Under the pieces are notes generated by a model. It searched no databases. It saw only the letters and a program-made list of their open reading frames with translations, and was not told where the DNA came from. DNA of 64,000 bases from Lysobacter sp. 5GHs7-4 (lineage in GTDB: Bacteria > Pseudomonadota > Gammaproteobacteria > Xanthomonadales > Xanthomonadaceae), in the NCBI RefSeq assembly GCF_021284765.1, contig NZ_CP089924.1, positions 1,444,001 through 1,508,000 of the forward strand, written 5' to 3'. The translations under genes were made by a program, and so were the position numbers. Of the stretch, positions 53,526 to 61,800 are shown in pieces (within the stretch, counting starts at the first letter, position 1; every line of letters starts with the position of its first letter).

Positions 53526-55412
53526 ATGCACGCCACACACGCCCCGCTGCCGACGCTGCTCGCGTTGGCCCTCGCGCTGACCGCAGTCCCCGCGTACGCG
53601 CAAACCTCGCACGAGCACGAGCATGCGCGTCCCGCAGACGCCAGCGACGACCCGTTCGCGCCGGTCTACGTGGTCACCTCGCGCGAAACCTTCGACGCCG
53701 GCGTCAAGACGCTGGCGCGTCAGTCCACCGCCCGCGTCGGCGTCACCGGCGCGCCGTTGGTGATCTCGGAGGTGAAGACCCATCAGCTGACCGACATCAC
53801 CCGCCACGTGCACGAGAAGGAACGCCGTTGCGGCGGCTACTTCGCTTTCGCCACGCGCGCCGAAGCCGAAGCGTTCGTGCGCAACGACCGCAGCGCGCAG
53901 GCCATGGCCGGCAAGTTCCTCGCCGCCTACACCATCGACAACCAGGCCACGGTCACGCCCTGGCTGGGTCAGGTCGGCGAGGCCAACATCCGCTCCACCA
54001 TCAGCCACCTGTCGACGCAGTATCCGAACCGCTATTACGCGTCCACCACCGGCCGCACCTCGGCCGAATGGATCCGCAACACCTGGCTGGGCCTGGCCAA
54101 CGGCCGCAGCGACGTCAGCGCCGAGCTCTACACCGGCTGCACCAACTGTTCGACCCAGCCTTCGGTGATCCTGACCATCCAGGGCACCGAGCTGCCGAAC
54201 GAGGTCGTGGTGCTGGGCGCGCATCTGGACTCGATCTCCAACTCCGGCAGCGGCAACGCCATGAACGCGCCCGGCGCCGACGACGATGCCTCCGGCATCG
54301 CCACCCTGACCGAAGTGCTGCGCATCGCCATGGCCAGCGGCTACAAGCCCAAGCGCACGGTGAAGTTCATGGGCTACGCCGCCGAGGAAGTGGGCCTGCG
54401 CGGTTCCAAGGCCATCGCCACCGCGTACCAGAGCCAGGGCGTCAACGTGGTCGCCGCGCTGCAGCTGGACATGACCAACTACCGCACCAGCTCCGATCCG
54501 CACGTCAAGGTCATCACCGACTACTCGAACGCCAGCATGGTGCAGTTCCTGCGCGATCTGTTCACCGCCTACATGGGCAGCAGCGGACTCACCCTGGCCA
54601 CCGAGGCCTGCGGCTATGGCTGCTCCGATCATGCTTCCTGGACCGCGGCCGGCTATCCGTCGGCGATGTACCACGAAGGCCGTCTGTTCCCGAACCTGCA
54701 CACCTCCGGCGACACGCTGGCCAACATGGGCAACTCGGCCACCAATAGCGTTCCGTTCGCGAAGCTGGGCTTGGCCTTCCTCGGCGAAGCGGCCAAGACC
54801 GGCGGCACCAGCCCGGGCAACAACGCGCCGGTGGCGAACTTCTCGTCCTCGGTCTCGGGCCTGACCGCCAGCTTCACCGACAGCTCCAGCGACAGCGACG
54901 GCAGCATCGTCTCGCGCAGCTGGAACTTCGGCGACGGCACCACCTCCACCGCGACCAACCCCAGCCGCACCTACGCCACTGCGGGCACCTACACGGTCAC
55001 GCTGACGGTCACCGACGACGACGGCGCCACCCATGCCAAGACCGCCTCGGTCACGGTCGGCGGCACCGGCGTGCAGACCTACAGCAACGGCACCGACTTC
55101 GCGATCAACGACAACGCCACCGTCAACAGCCCGATCGCGGTCAGCGGACGCAGCGGCAACGCACCGACCAACGCCTCGATCACCGTCAACATCCTGCACA
55201 CGTACAAGGGCGATCTGAAGGTCGATCTGGTCGCGCCGGACGGCACGCTCTACAACATCCACAACCGCACCGGCGGCAGTGCCGACAACGTCACCGGCAC
55301 CTTCATCAAGAACCTGAGCAGCGAAGCGCTCAACGGCACCTGGAACCTGCGCGTGAACGACAACGCCAGCGCCGATACCGGCCGCATCGACAGCTGGAGC
55401 ATCACGTTCTGA
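53526..55412 (+). CDS. M28 zinc aminopeptidase with PKD and P domains
   Basis: A 628-residue secreted leucyl aminopeptidase of the Vibrio aminopeptidase type. Signal peptide (AYA cleavage), pro-region, then the M28 domain with His233 (GAHLDS), Asp253 (GADDDASG), Glu287-Glu288 (YAAEEVGLRG), Asp315 (LQLDMT) and His392 (NLHTSGDT), the complete di-zinc site. A PKD domain and P domain (WSITF end) follow. It would trim N-terminal residues from extracellular peptides and completes the endo/carboxy/amino set of the island. AGGAG lies before the ATG. A long-stem terminator follows. Confidence 0.94.
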   Translation: MHATHAPLPTLLALALALTAVPAYAQTSHEHEHARPADASDDPFAPVYVVTSRETFDAGVKTLARQSTARVGVTGAPLVISEVKTHQLTDITRHVHEKERRCGGYFAFATRAEAEAFVRNDRSAQAMAGKFLAAYTIDNQATVTPWLGQVGEANIRSTISHLSTQYPNRYYASTTGRTSAEWIRNTWLGLANGRSDVSAELYTGCTNCSTQPSVILTIQGTELPNEVVVLGAHLDSISNSGSGNAMNAPGADDDASGIATLTEVLRIAMASGYKPKRTVKFMGYAAEEVGLRGSKAIATAYQSQGVNVVAALQLDMTNYRTSSDPHVKVITDYSNASMVQFLRDLFTAYMGSSGLTLATEACGYGCSDHASWTAAGYPSAMYHEGRLFPNLHTSGDTLANMGNSATNSVPFAKLGLAFLGEAAKTGGTSPGNNAPVANFSSSVSGLTASFTDSSSDSDGSIVSRSWNFGDGTTSTATNPSRTYATAGTYTVTLTVTDDDGATHAKTASVTVGGTGVQTYSNGTDFAINDNATVNSPIAVSGRSGNAPTNASITVNILHTYKGDLKVDLVAPDGTLYNIHNRTGGSADNVTGTFIKNLSSEALNGTWNLRVNDNASADTGRIDSWSITF

Positions 55413-55418
55413 GTCAGA

Positions 55419-55455
55419 CGTCCGGCGCGCCCGCGCGGCGCGCCGGACGCTTTCG
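55419..55455 (+). terminator. hairpin terminator ending the protease island
   Basis: A perfect 13-bp GC stem (55419-55431 with 55437-55449) and 5-nt loop, followed by CTTTCGC. It starts 7 bp after the aminopeptidase stop. Confidence 0.7.
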
Positions 55456-55506
55456 CGCAGGTCATCGCGGGTGGGAGACGGGTCGAAGCCGCGCATCCTC
55501 CCCAAC

Positions 55507-55634
55507 GTCACTACGGCGAAAGCCGGAACCCATTTTGACGTTCGCCGCAACGGCCATGGCATGGCCGTCGCCCGATGCTGAGACCGAGCAAAATAGCGAA
55601 GATCAAATTGGGTTCCGGCTTTCGCCGGAATGAC
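55507..55634. repeat. REP-like inverted repeat with internal hairpin
   Basis: Two 32-bp arms in inverted orientation (55507-55538 and 55603-55634) built on GGCGAAAGCCGGAACCCA, each arm itself partly palindromic. Between them lies CGGCCAT-GGC-ATGGCCG. This is the layout of REP/BIME elements in xanthomonads. Confidence 0.7.
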
Positions 55635-55675
55635 GGGGTGGGGCGGTTATGCAGCCCGCTGCGAAGCCGCCCGCC

Positions 55676-56161
55676 TCAGATCGCCTCGAAACGATTCGCC
55701 GCGACGTTCTTGCGCACCTTGTTCGGATCCCAGATCAGGCCGTTCATGGCGATGTACACGCCCGGCGGCAGCGACTGCACCGCGCCGACCGCGCAGCCGA
55801 CATTGAACTCGGCGTCCGACCCGCGGAAGCGCGCCGGGCTCAGCGCGCCGGTCAGCACGATGGTCTTGTCGGTCAGCGTCGCCAGTACCTTGGCGGTCTC
55901 GACCATGGTGTCGGTGCCGTGGGTGATCAGCACGTGCCGGGCAGGTTGCGCGGCGATCGCGGCGCGGATCAGCTCGCGGTCGTCCTGGGTGATGTGCAGC
56001 GAGTCCTTGCGGATGATCGGAATCACGTTGAACTGGAAGGTCACGCCCAGCTCGCGCAGGATGCCGCCGATCTGCGGCTCGCCGATCTGGTAGTCGGACT
56101 TGTCGTCGAAGTAGATCTTGTCGATCGTGCCGCCGGTGGTGACGATGCAGAGCTGGTCCAT
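55676..56161 (-). CDS. asparaginase-domain protein (N-terminal domain only)
   Basis: A 161-residue protein with the first active-site motif TTGGTIDKIYFDD and the second, HGTDTMVETA, of L-asparaginases. It corresponds only to the N-terminal domain of the usual 330-residue enzyme; the C-terminal domain is absent. Such short asparaginase-domain proteins are known in gammaproteobacteria and need not be truncated pseudogenes. The ATG at 56161 gives the typical MDQLCIVTTGGT start. Activity as an asparaginase is uncertain. Confidence 0.82.
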   Translation of the reverse strand: MDQLCIVTTGGTIDKIYFDDKSDYQIGEPQIGGILRELGVTFQFNVIPIIRKDSLHITQDDRELIRAAIAAQPARHVLITHGTDTMVETAKVLATLTDKTIVLTGALSPARFRGSDAEFNVGCAVGAVQSLPPGVYIAMNGLIWDPNKVRKNVAANRFEAI

Positions 56162-56220
56162 CGAAGCTGGGTCGCGTGGCTGGAGTCGACGCAATTATAG
56201 GCCGCGCTGGCCGGCTGGAC

Positions 56221-56236
56221 CGCTCCCACAGAAAGC
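56221..56236. repeat. fragment of the CGCTCCCACAG dispersed repeat
   Basis: CGCTCCCACAGAAAGC matches, in inverse orientation, the left arm of the element at 59525-59610. Confidence 0.5.
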
Positions 56237-56276
56237 CAATATCGCTCCTGCAGCCACCAAGCGTGCCGGCGCCGGA

Positions 56277-56618
56277 CTACGCCGCCGGCTTGCCGCCGAA
56301 GCGCGATTTCAGCCCCGGCAGGCTGGCCGCGAACACCACCACCACCGCCAGCACCAGTTCGGTCCAGGCCAGCAGGCGTTCGGGCGGGCGCGAGTAGGCC
56401 ACCATCACGCCGTGGCTGAACCAGGCCAGCGCCAGCACCGCCGACCAGAAGCCCGCGCGCGCTTGGCCGCGCAGCACGCCCAGCGCCAGCCAGGCCGGCG
56501 GCAGCGCGAACACCGCCAGCGCGCCCCAGGACGGCGGCACGCGGCCGCCGAACCAGAACGCGTACAACGCGACCAAGGCCAGCAGCGCCAGCGCCAGGAT
56601 CTTGCGCGCCAGGCTCAC
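56277..56618 (-). CDS. DUF2069 family membrane protein
   Basis: A 113-residue protein with four hydrophobic segments, including LALALLALVALYAFWFGG, WGALAVFALPPAWLALG and LLAWTELVLAVVVVFAAS, matching the DUF2069 family of small inner-membrane proteins. Its GTG start overlaps the wrbA stop (GTGA), so it is translated from the same mRNA. Function is unknown; the wrbA-DUF2069 pairing recurs in xanthomonads. Confidence 0.8.
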   Translation of the reverse strand: MSLARKILALALLALVALYAFWFGGRVPPSWGALAVFALPPAWLALGVLRGQARAGFWSAVLALAWFSHGVMVAYSRPPERLLAWTELVLAVVVVFAASLPGLKSRFGGKPAA

Positions 56619-57208
56619 CGGCTCACCTTGGCCACCAGTTCGGCGACCCGACGCCCCAGCGCGCGCGCGAGCTTGGCCTCGTCCTCGCTGGGCTGCGGAT
56701 CGTCCTGGCTGCCCGCGACATGGCTGGCGCCGTAGGGCGTGCCGCCGGTGCGGGTGCTGCTGAGCGTGGGCTCGGTGTAGGGAATGCCGAGGATCACGCA
56801 GCCGTGATGCAGCAACGGCACCATCATCGTCAGCAGGGTCGATTCCTGGCCGCCGTGCTGGGTGGCGGTGGAGGTGAACACCGCCGCCGGCTTGCCCACC
56901 AGGGTGCCGCTGGCCCATTCCGCGCCCAGCCCGTCCAGCCAGTGCTTGACCGGCGCGGCCATGTTGCCGAACCGGGTCGGACTGCCCAGCACCAGACCCG
57001 CGCATTCGACCAGGTCGCGCGATTCGACATAGGGCGCGCCGTCGTCCGGCACCGGCGGCGCCGCGGTCTGGGTCACGGCCGCGACCGGCGGCACCGTGCG
57101 CAGCCGCGCCTGCACGCCGTCGACCTCGCCGATGCCGCGCGCGATCTGGCGCGCGAGCCGCGCCACCGATCCGCCGCGGCTGTAGTAGAGCACCAGAACT
57201 TCGGGCAT
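56615..57208 (-). CDS. wrbA: NAD(P)H:quinone oxidoreductase WrbA
   Basis: A 197-residue flavodoxin-like protein with the FMN phosphate loop YYSRGGSVARLA, then GSPTRFGNMAAPVK, TSTATQHGGQEST and GTPYGASHV, all diagnostic of WrbA. It reduces quinones by two electrons and protects against oxidative stress in the cytoplasm. AGGAGAATGCG gives a good start context. It is divergent from the yihY-type gene. Confidence 0.93.
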   Translation of the reverse strand: MPEVLVLYYSRGGSVARLARQIARGIGEVDGVQARLRTVPPVAAVTQTAAPPVPDDGAPYVESRDLVECAGLVLGSPTRFGNMAAPVKHWLDGLGAEWASGTLVGKPAAVFTSTATQHGGQESTLLTMMVPLLHHGCVILGIPYTEPTLSSTRTGGTPYGASHVAGSQDDPQPSEDEAKLARALGRRVAELVAKVSR

Positions 57209-57341
57209 CGCATTCTCCTGTGGCCGTCAAGGATAGTGGCTCAGTCGCCGCGTGTGCGAGCCGGTGACGGGCGCGGCGGCGGTCAGCGGGCTCCCGATCC
57301 CTGCATGCCGCGGGCACGCCCCATCGGTTACCCTCCGGTCG

Positions 57342-58607
57342 ATGGAGCCGCTGAACACGATCAACCGCTGGGGCGACCGCATGCGCGACCGCGCGCGCGT
57401 CGGCACCTTCTTCCGCTTCCTGGCCCGGCGCTTCCTCGACGACAACCTGTTCCAGGCCGCCGGCGCGCTGTCCTACACCACGGTGTTCGCGCTGGTGCCG
57501 CTATCGATGGTGGTGTTCGGGGTGCTGTCGGCGTTTCCGGTGTTCGGCGAATGGAGCGACCGCCTCAGCGACTACGTCTTCTCCAACTTCGTGCCCTCGG
57601 CCGCGCGCTCGGTCGAGGCCAGCCTGAAGCAGTTCTCGGCCAACATCGGCCAGCTCACCGCCGCCGGCGTGATCGCGTTGGTGGTGTCGCTGCTGATCAC
57701 CCTCAACGGCGTGGAATCGACCTTCAACCGCATCTGGCGGGTCAAGGCGGCGCGGCCGCAGGTCGGGCGTTTCCTGGTCTATTGGACCGTGCTGACCCTG
57801 GGCGCGCTGATGGCCGCGGCCAGCCTGGCGGTGTCGGCCAAGTTCTTTTCGATGGAAGTCTTCGCGACCCAGCCCGGGCGCCTGCTGGAACGCGTGATGC
57901 TGCAGCTGGCGCCGGTGGCGATCGAGTGGCTGGCGTTCGCCGCGATTTACCGCGTGGTGCCGCACCGCACGATCCACTGGCGCCACGCCTTCGCCGGCGC
58001 GCTGCTGGCGGCGACGCTGTTCGAACTGGTGAAGTGGGGCATTGGCCTGTACCTGGGCAGCTTCGGTTCGTACTCCAAGATTTATGGCGCGTTCGCGGCG
58101 GTGCCGATCTTCCTGCTGTGGATCTACCTGAGCTGGATCGCGGTGTTGCTGGGCGCGTCGCTGGCCTCGTCGATCTCCGCCTTCCGCTACCAGCCGGTGT
58201 CCATGCGCCTGCCGCTGGGCTTCGAGATGTACGGCCTGCTGCGCCTGCTGGCGCGCTTCAACGAAGCCCGCGCCGAGGGCCGCGGCCTGCACAGCGACGA
58301 GATCCAGCAGCTCGAACCCATGCTCACCGACACCCTGGTCCAGCAGATGCTGTCGCAGCTGTGCCAGATCAACGTGGTCGCGCGCGCCGAAACCGGCGAG
58401 TGGCTGCTGTCGCGCGACCTGGACGAACTGTCGATGGGCGAACTCTACGAAGCTTGCGGGTTGCGCATTCCGATCGCCGAGGCCAGGCTGCCCTGCCGCG
58501 ACGATTCGCTGGGCCGCTCCGCGGTCGCGGCGATGGACGAATTGCGCGTGCCCTTGCGCGAACTGCTGAAACGCCGCGTCTCCACCATCCACGCCGACCA
58601 GGAATGA
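57342..58607 (+). CDS. YihY family inner-membrane protein
   Basis: A 421-residue protein with six membrane helices. AAGALSYTTVFALVPLSMVV near the start and FAAVPIFLLWIYLSWIAVLLG are hallmarks of the YihY/BrkB family, once misnamed ribonuclease BN; role unknown. The last 130 residues are cytoplasmic and winged-helix-like. CTCCGG precedes the ATG. It overlaps the tlpA-type gene by ATGA. Confidence 0.88.
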   Translation: MEPLNTINRWGDRMRDRARVGTFFRFLARRFLDDNLFQAAGALSYTTVFALVPLSMVVFGVLSAFPVFGEWSDRLSDYVFSNFVPSAARSVEASLKQFSANIGQLTAAGVIALVVSLLITLNGVESTFNRIWRVKAARPQVGRFLVYWTVLTLGALMAAASLAVSAKFFSMEVFATQPGRLLERVMLQLAPVAIEWLAFAAIYRVVPHRTIHWRHAFAGALLAATLFELVKWGIGLYLGSFGSYSKIYGAFAAVPIFLLWIYLSWIAVLLGASLASSISAFRYQPVSMRLPLGFEMYGLLRLLARFNEARAEGRGLHSDEIQQLEPMLTDTLVQQMLSQLCQINVVARAETGEWLLSRDLDELSMGELYEACGLRIPIAEARLPCRDDSLGRSAVAAMDELRVPLRELLKRRVSTIHADQE

Positions 58608-59230
58608 ACCCGATGAGCTCACGCCGCCTTGCCCCGATCCTCGCGCTGTCGCTGCTGACCGTCGCGCTTGCGGGCTGCAACCGGCCGGCGCCGGCGCCGG
58701 CGCCCGAGGCCCAGGTCGAAGCGCCCGCGCCCAAGCCTGCAACGCCCGCGGCCAAACCAGCCGAGCCCGCCGCCGCGCCGGCGTCCTCGGACCTGCCGGA
58801 TCTGAAAGTGGCGACGCTGGACAACGGCGAGTTCGACCTGGCCGCGCATCGCGGCAAGTGGGTGGTGGTGAATTTCTGGGCCACCTGGTGCGCGCCCTGC
58901 CTGAAGGAAATGCCCGAGCTGTCGGCGATGGACGCGATGCGCGAGCACATCGAAGTGATCGGCCTGGCCTACGAGGAAATCGAGCCGGCCGACATGCGCA
59001 CGTTCCTGAAGACGCATCCGGTGGTCTATCCGATCGCGATCGTCGACACCTACGACCCGCCCAAGGCGTTCGACACGCCGCGCGGTCTGCCGATGACCTA
59101 CCTGGTCGGACCGGACGGCAAGGTCGCCGACAAGTTCCTGGGCCCGGTGACCGCGGCCATGATCGAAGGCGCGATCGCCAAGGCCGGCGGGCCGGCCGCG
59201 CCCACCGAGGCCAAGCCGGCCAAGTCGTGA
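58604..59230 (+). CDS. TlpA-type thioredoxin-fold lipoprotein
   Basis: A 208-residue lipoprotein: signal with lipobox LAGC (Cys25), then a Pro/Ala-rich spacer, then a thioredoxin-like domain with WCAPC (Cys96, Cys99) in NFWATWCAPCLKEMPE and the cis-Pro GLPMTYLV. It would reduce disulfides or deliver reductant in the periplasm. It sits between the yihY-type and acylphosphatase genes with 4-bp overlaps on both sides. A second in-frame ATG at 58613 is possible. Confidence 0.9.
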   Translation: MNPMSSRRLAPILALSLLTVALAGCNRPAPAPAPEAQVEAPAPKPATPAAKPAEPAAAPASSDLPDLKVATLDNGEFDLAAHRGKWVVVNFWATWCAPCLKEMPELSAMDAMREHIEVIGLAYEEIEPADMRTFLKTHPVVYPIAIVDTYDPPKAFDTPRGLPMTYLVGPDGKVADKFLGPVTAAMIEGAIAKAGGPAAPTEAKPAKS

Positions 59231-59496
59231 GCGCGGCGCGCTACTTCGTCAGCGGAAAAGTGCAGGGCGTGTGGTTCCGCGCCAGCGCACGCGAACAGGC
59301 GCTGGCGTTGGGGCTGCGCGGTTATGCGCGCAACCTCGCCGACGGGCGGGTCGAAGTGCTGGCGGTCGGCGACGCCACGGCGTTGGCGCAGTTGGAAACC
59401 TGGCTGCGGCGCGGGCCCGCGAACGCGCGCGTCGACGACGTGCGGCGCGAGGACGCCGATGCGTCGGAAGCGGGCGAGGGCTTCGTCTGCGGTTGA
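59227..59496 (+). CDS. acyP: acylphosphatase
   Basis: An 89-residue protein with YFVSGKVQGVWFRASA, including the phosphate-binding Arg18, and the catalytic Asn of RNLADGRVEV. It hydrolyses acyl phosphates such as carbamoyl phosphate. The GTG start overlaps the tlpA stop. The length is exactly that of the family. Confidence 0.92.
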   Translation: MSAARYFVSGKVQGVWFRASAREQALALGLRGYARNLADGRVEVLAVGDATALAQLETWLRRGPANARVDDVRREDADASEAGEGFVCG

Positions 59497-59524
59497 GCTG
59501 CGGCGCCGAACGACGGGCGTCCCT

Positions 59525-59610
59525 GCTTTCTGTGGGAGCGACGTAAGTCGCGATTGCGTAGTAGCAGAGCGAGCGCAGGCAGGCGATCGCGGCTCACGGC
59601 GCTCCCACAG
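59525..59610. repeat. dispersed inverted repeat (TGTGGGAGCG type)
   Basis: CTGTGGGAGCG (59530-59540) and CGCTCCCACAG (59600-59610) form 11-bp arms around about 60 bp containing ACGTAAGTCGCGA. A single arm recurs at 56221. It lies between convergent genes. Confidence 0.7.
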
Positions 59611-59637
59611 CAAGCCACCGCGACGCGATGCGCGGAT

Positions 59638-60483
59638 TCACGCCGGTCCCGGCGTCGCCATCAGACGCCCGTTGCGCCACTCGCGCTGTCCGCTCGCGTA
59701 GCCGCGCCGCTGCAGGTAGTCGAAGATCGAACGCACCGTGACCACCGGATAATCGCCGGACAAGCGCGTGCCGACCGGATGGTCGGTGAAGGCCGCGTTG
59801 GCCGAGAACAGCCCGCCCAGTACGCGCTTGGAATAGGGGATATGGATGCGGTCGGGACGGAAGCCGTCCTGCCGCGCCCAGTCGTAGGCCGCGCGCCGCT
59901 GATCGATGGCGGCGCCGTCCGGCACGCTCGCGGCCAGCAGTTCCAGCACCCAGGCGGTGGAGTTCTGATACTCCCGGCTGCCCGGGCGCGCGATCAGGCT
60001 GTAATGCGGCTGGTGCAGGCTGCGCTGCGGCAGCGCGCGCAGCCGCGCCGCCAGCCGTTGCGCCTGCGCCGGCTGCAGCCAGACGATGCGCGCATCCTGG
60101 TTGACCAGATCGTCGCTGAAGAAATTGACCAGGCCCTGCGCATACAGATGGGAGCGGTCGCTGCCGCATTCGTTGAGCAGATGCACCGCGGTCCAGCGCC
60201 CGTTGGCATGATCGCGCACGACGAAACCGACATGGCTGTAGACCAGGCCCTGCGCCGACAGATCGGTACCCACGCGCGCGACCAGCGCCACCGGCGCGTC
60301 GCGCTCGTCCAGGGCCGCGGCCACGCGCAGCGCGGTGGCCGCGGCGGCGGCGACCTTCTCCGCCGATACGGTCTGGGTGTCGCAGCGCGTACCGGCTTGC
60401 GCGCTCGGCGCGCCCGCGACCGCGGCGAGCAGCAACGCGGCCAGGGCGAGGCCGCGCAGGATCGGTTGGGGATCATGGCGCAT
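59638..60483 (-). CDS. DUF2145 family exported protein
   Basis: A 281-residue protein with a signal peptide (AQA cleavage near 30) and the DUF2145 features HVGFVVRD, VHLLNECGSDRSHLY and NSTAWVLELLA. Conserved Cys, His and Asp residues suggest an NlpC/P60-like fold, but activity is unproven. Its start overlaps the end of the sterol desaturase-type gene by 11 bp, so the two are co-expressed. Confidence 0.82.
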   Translation of the reverse strand: MRHDPQPILRGLALAALLLAAVAGAPSAQAGTRCDTQTVSAEKVAAAAATALRVAAALDERDAPVALVARVGTDLSAQGLVYSHVGFVVRDHANGRWTAVHLLNECGSDRSHLYAQGLVNFFSDDLVNQDARIVWLQPAQAQRLAARLRALPQRSLHQPHYSLIARPGSREYQNSTAWVLELLAASVPDGAAIDQRRAAYDWARQDGFRPDRIHIPYSKRVLGGLFSANAAFTDHPVGTRLSGDYPVVTVRSIFDYLQRRGYASGQREWRNGRLMATPGPA

Positions 60484-61231
60484 GGGATTCGGGTCCTTGC
60501 GGCTGCGCTGCGGTGTCCCGATGCACGTCGCGATAGCGCAGCATGTCGAGCAGGCGCTGCTCCTTGTCGTCGTCGAAGCCGCAGCGGTCGGTGAATTCCT
60601 TGGGGTTCTCGTAGGTGCCGAACAGCATGTCCCACCACACGATGTCGCCGTAGTTGTTCTTGTGGCGGCCGTGCTGGTGATGAACGCGGTGCATCTCCGG
60701 GCGCTGGAACACGTAGCCGACCCAGTGCGGGGTGCGCACGGACGTGTGGTAGAAGAATTCGCCCAGCGCGGTGCAGGCGGTGTAAACCGCGCCGGCCGCC
60801 GGCGACAGGCCCAGCAGCGCATACACCAGCAGGCTGCCGATGATCGAATTGACGATCATCTCGCCGGGGTGCTTGTAGAACGAGGTGATGACCTCGATGC
60901 GCTGCGGGCTGTGGTGGATCTGGTGGAAGCCCAGCCACAGCCAGTCGATCTCGTGGCGCCAGCGGTGCCACCAGTAGAAGACGAAGGTGGCGACGAAATA
61001 GGCGATGGCGCCCGCGGCCCAGGCCGGTAGGTGCGCGGACAAATGCAGCAGCGACCACGACGACAGCCAGCGTTCCCAGGTGTAGCCGGCCAGCACCACC
61101 ACGCCCAGCTGGACCAGGTTGATCAGCACCACCCGCAGCGGCCAGGTCCGCACCGACGGCAGCCGCCAACCCGGAATGAGGCGTTCGAGGATGAAGCAGA
61201 ACGCGGCGACGGCGAAGATCAGCTTGAACAT
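60473..61231 (-). CDS. sterol desaturase family protein (fatty acid hydroxylase superfamily)
   Basis: A 252-residue membrane protein with the three histidine boxes of di-iron hydroxylases/desaturases: HRWRH, HQIHH and HRVHHQH, plus membrane helices before and between them. It would hydroxylate or desaturate a lipid; the substrate is not predictable. The ATG at 61231 starts MFKLIFAVAAFCF; the frame is open 27 codons upstream, but that part is not hydrophobic. Confidence 0.88.
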   Translation of the reverse strand: MFKLIFAVAAFCFILERLIPGWRLPSVRTWPLRVVLINLVQLGVVVLAGYTWERWLSSWSLLHLSAHLPAWAAGAIAYFVATFVFYWWHRWRHEIDWLWLGFHQIHHSPQRIEVITSFYKHPGEMIVNSIIGSLLVYALLGLSPAAGAVYTACTALGEFFYHTSVRTPHWVGYVFQRPEMHRVHHQHGRHKNNYGDIVWWDMLFGTYENPKEFTDRCGFDDDKEQRLLDMLRYRDVHRDTAAQPQGPESHAP

Positions 61232-61247
61232 GCGCCGTCCCTCCGCC

Positions 61248-61688
61248 TCAGCCGATACGCCGGCTGTGCAACAGTCCGCGCGCTTCGTCGTTGGGCACGA
61301 AGCACAGCGCATGGCCGCCGGCGCTGAGGATCCAGCCGGCGGCGACCACGCTGACCGTCACCGCCTGGCCGACGCGCAACCCCAGTTCCTTGGCCGCGGC
61401 CGCCGACAGGTAGACCACGAAGGAAGCGCCGACGCCGACCGCCGACACCGTGACCGCCACGCCCTGGGCGCTGGCGGCGACGCCGGTGACGGAGAACTTC
61501 GCGCCTTCCGACAGCGCCATCGCCACCGCCGCGGGCACTTCGACCGAGGCGGCCAGGCTGGCCTCCGACTGGCGGCTGGCGGCGTCGGATTGCACCGCCG
61601 CAAAAGCTGGCGTCCCTGCCAGCAGGCCAGCGGCGGCCGAAACGGCCAGGACGAGGGGGAAACACCGGCGTGGGACTTTCCTAGGCAT
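61248..61688 (-). CDS. small exported protein, unknown function
   Basis: A 146-residue protein with a signal peptide (MPRKVPRRCFPLVLAVSAAA, AFA cleavage) and an Ala/Val-rich mature part (VEVPAAVAMALSEGAKF, FVVYLSAAAAKELGL). I do not recognise a family. It ends 17 bp before the sterol desaturase-type gene on the same strand and may be first in that operon. It is divergent from the HTH regulator. Confidence 0.65.
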   Translation of the reverse strand: MPRKVPRRCFPLVLAVSAAAGLLAGTPAFAAVQSDAASRQSEASLAASVEVPAAVAMALSEGAKFSVTGVAASAQGVAVTVSAVGVGASFVVYLSAAAAKELGLRVGQAVTVSVVAAGWILSAGGHALCFVPNDEARGLLHSRRIG

Positions 61689-61757
61689 CGCGCTTGCTCG
61701 TCAGGGCCTGCCTGCACGCTGGCCAGCGGCGCGACGCATTGCAACGGGCATCGGCGA

Positions 61758-61800
61758 GGTGGCTCCCGCTACGCCACCGGGTAGCGTATTTTTATACCCA
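61758..61800. promoter_or_regulatory. inverted repeats and -10-like box at the HTH gene start
   Basis: GGTGGC-N9-GCCACC (61758-61778) and GGGTA-N11-TACCC lie directly upstream of the ATG at 61800, with TTTATACCC immediately before it. There is no ribosome-binding site, so the mRNA may be leaderless and self-controlled (inference). Confidence 0.3.

Noticed and set aside
58604..59230. Idea that the TlpA-type lipoprotein serves the protease island
   Set aside because: It lies in a tight operon with yihY-type and acyP genes 3 kb outside the island and on a separate transcript; nothing in sequence links it to protease folding.
59227..59496. Alternative reading frames inside the acylphosphatase gene
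   Set aside because: Only the GTG-started frame has the acylphosphatase motifs.
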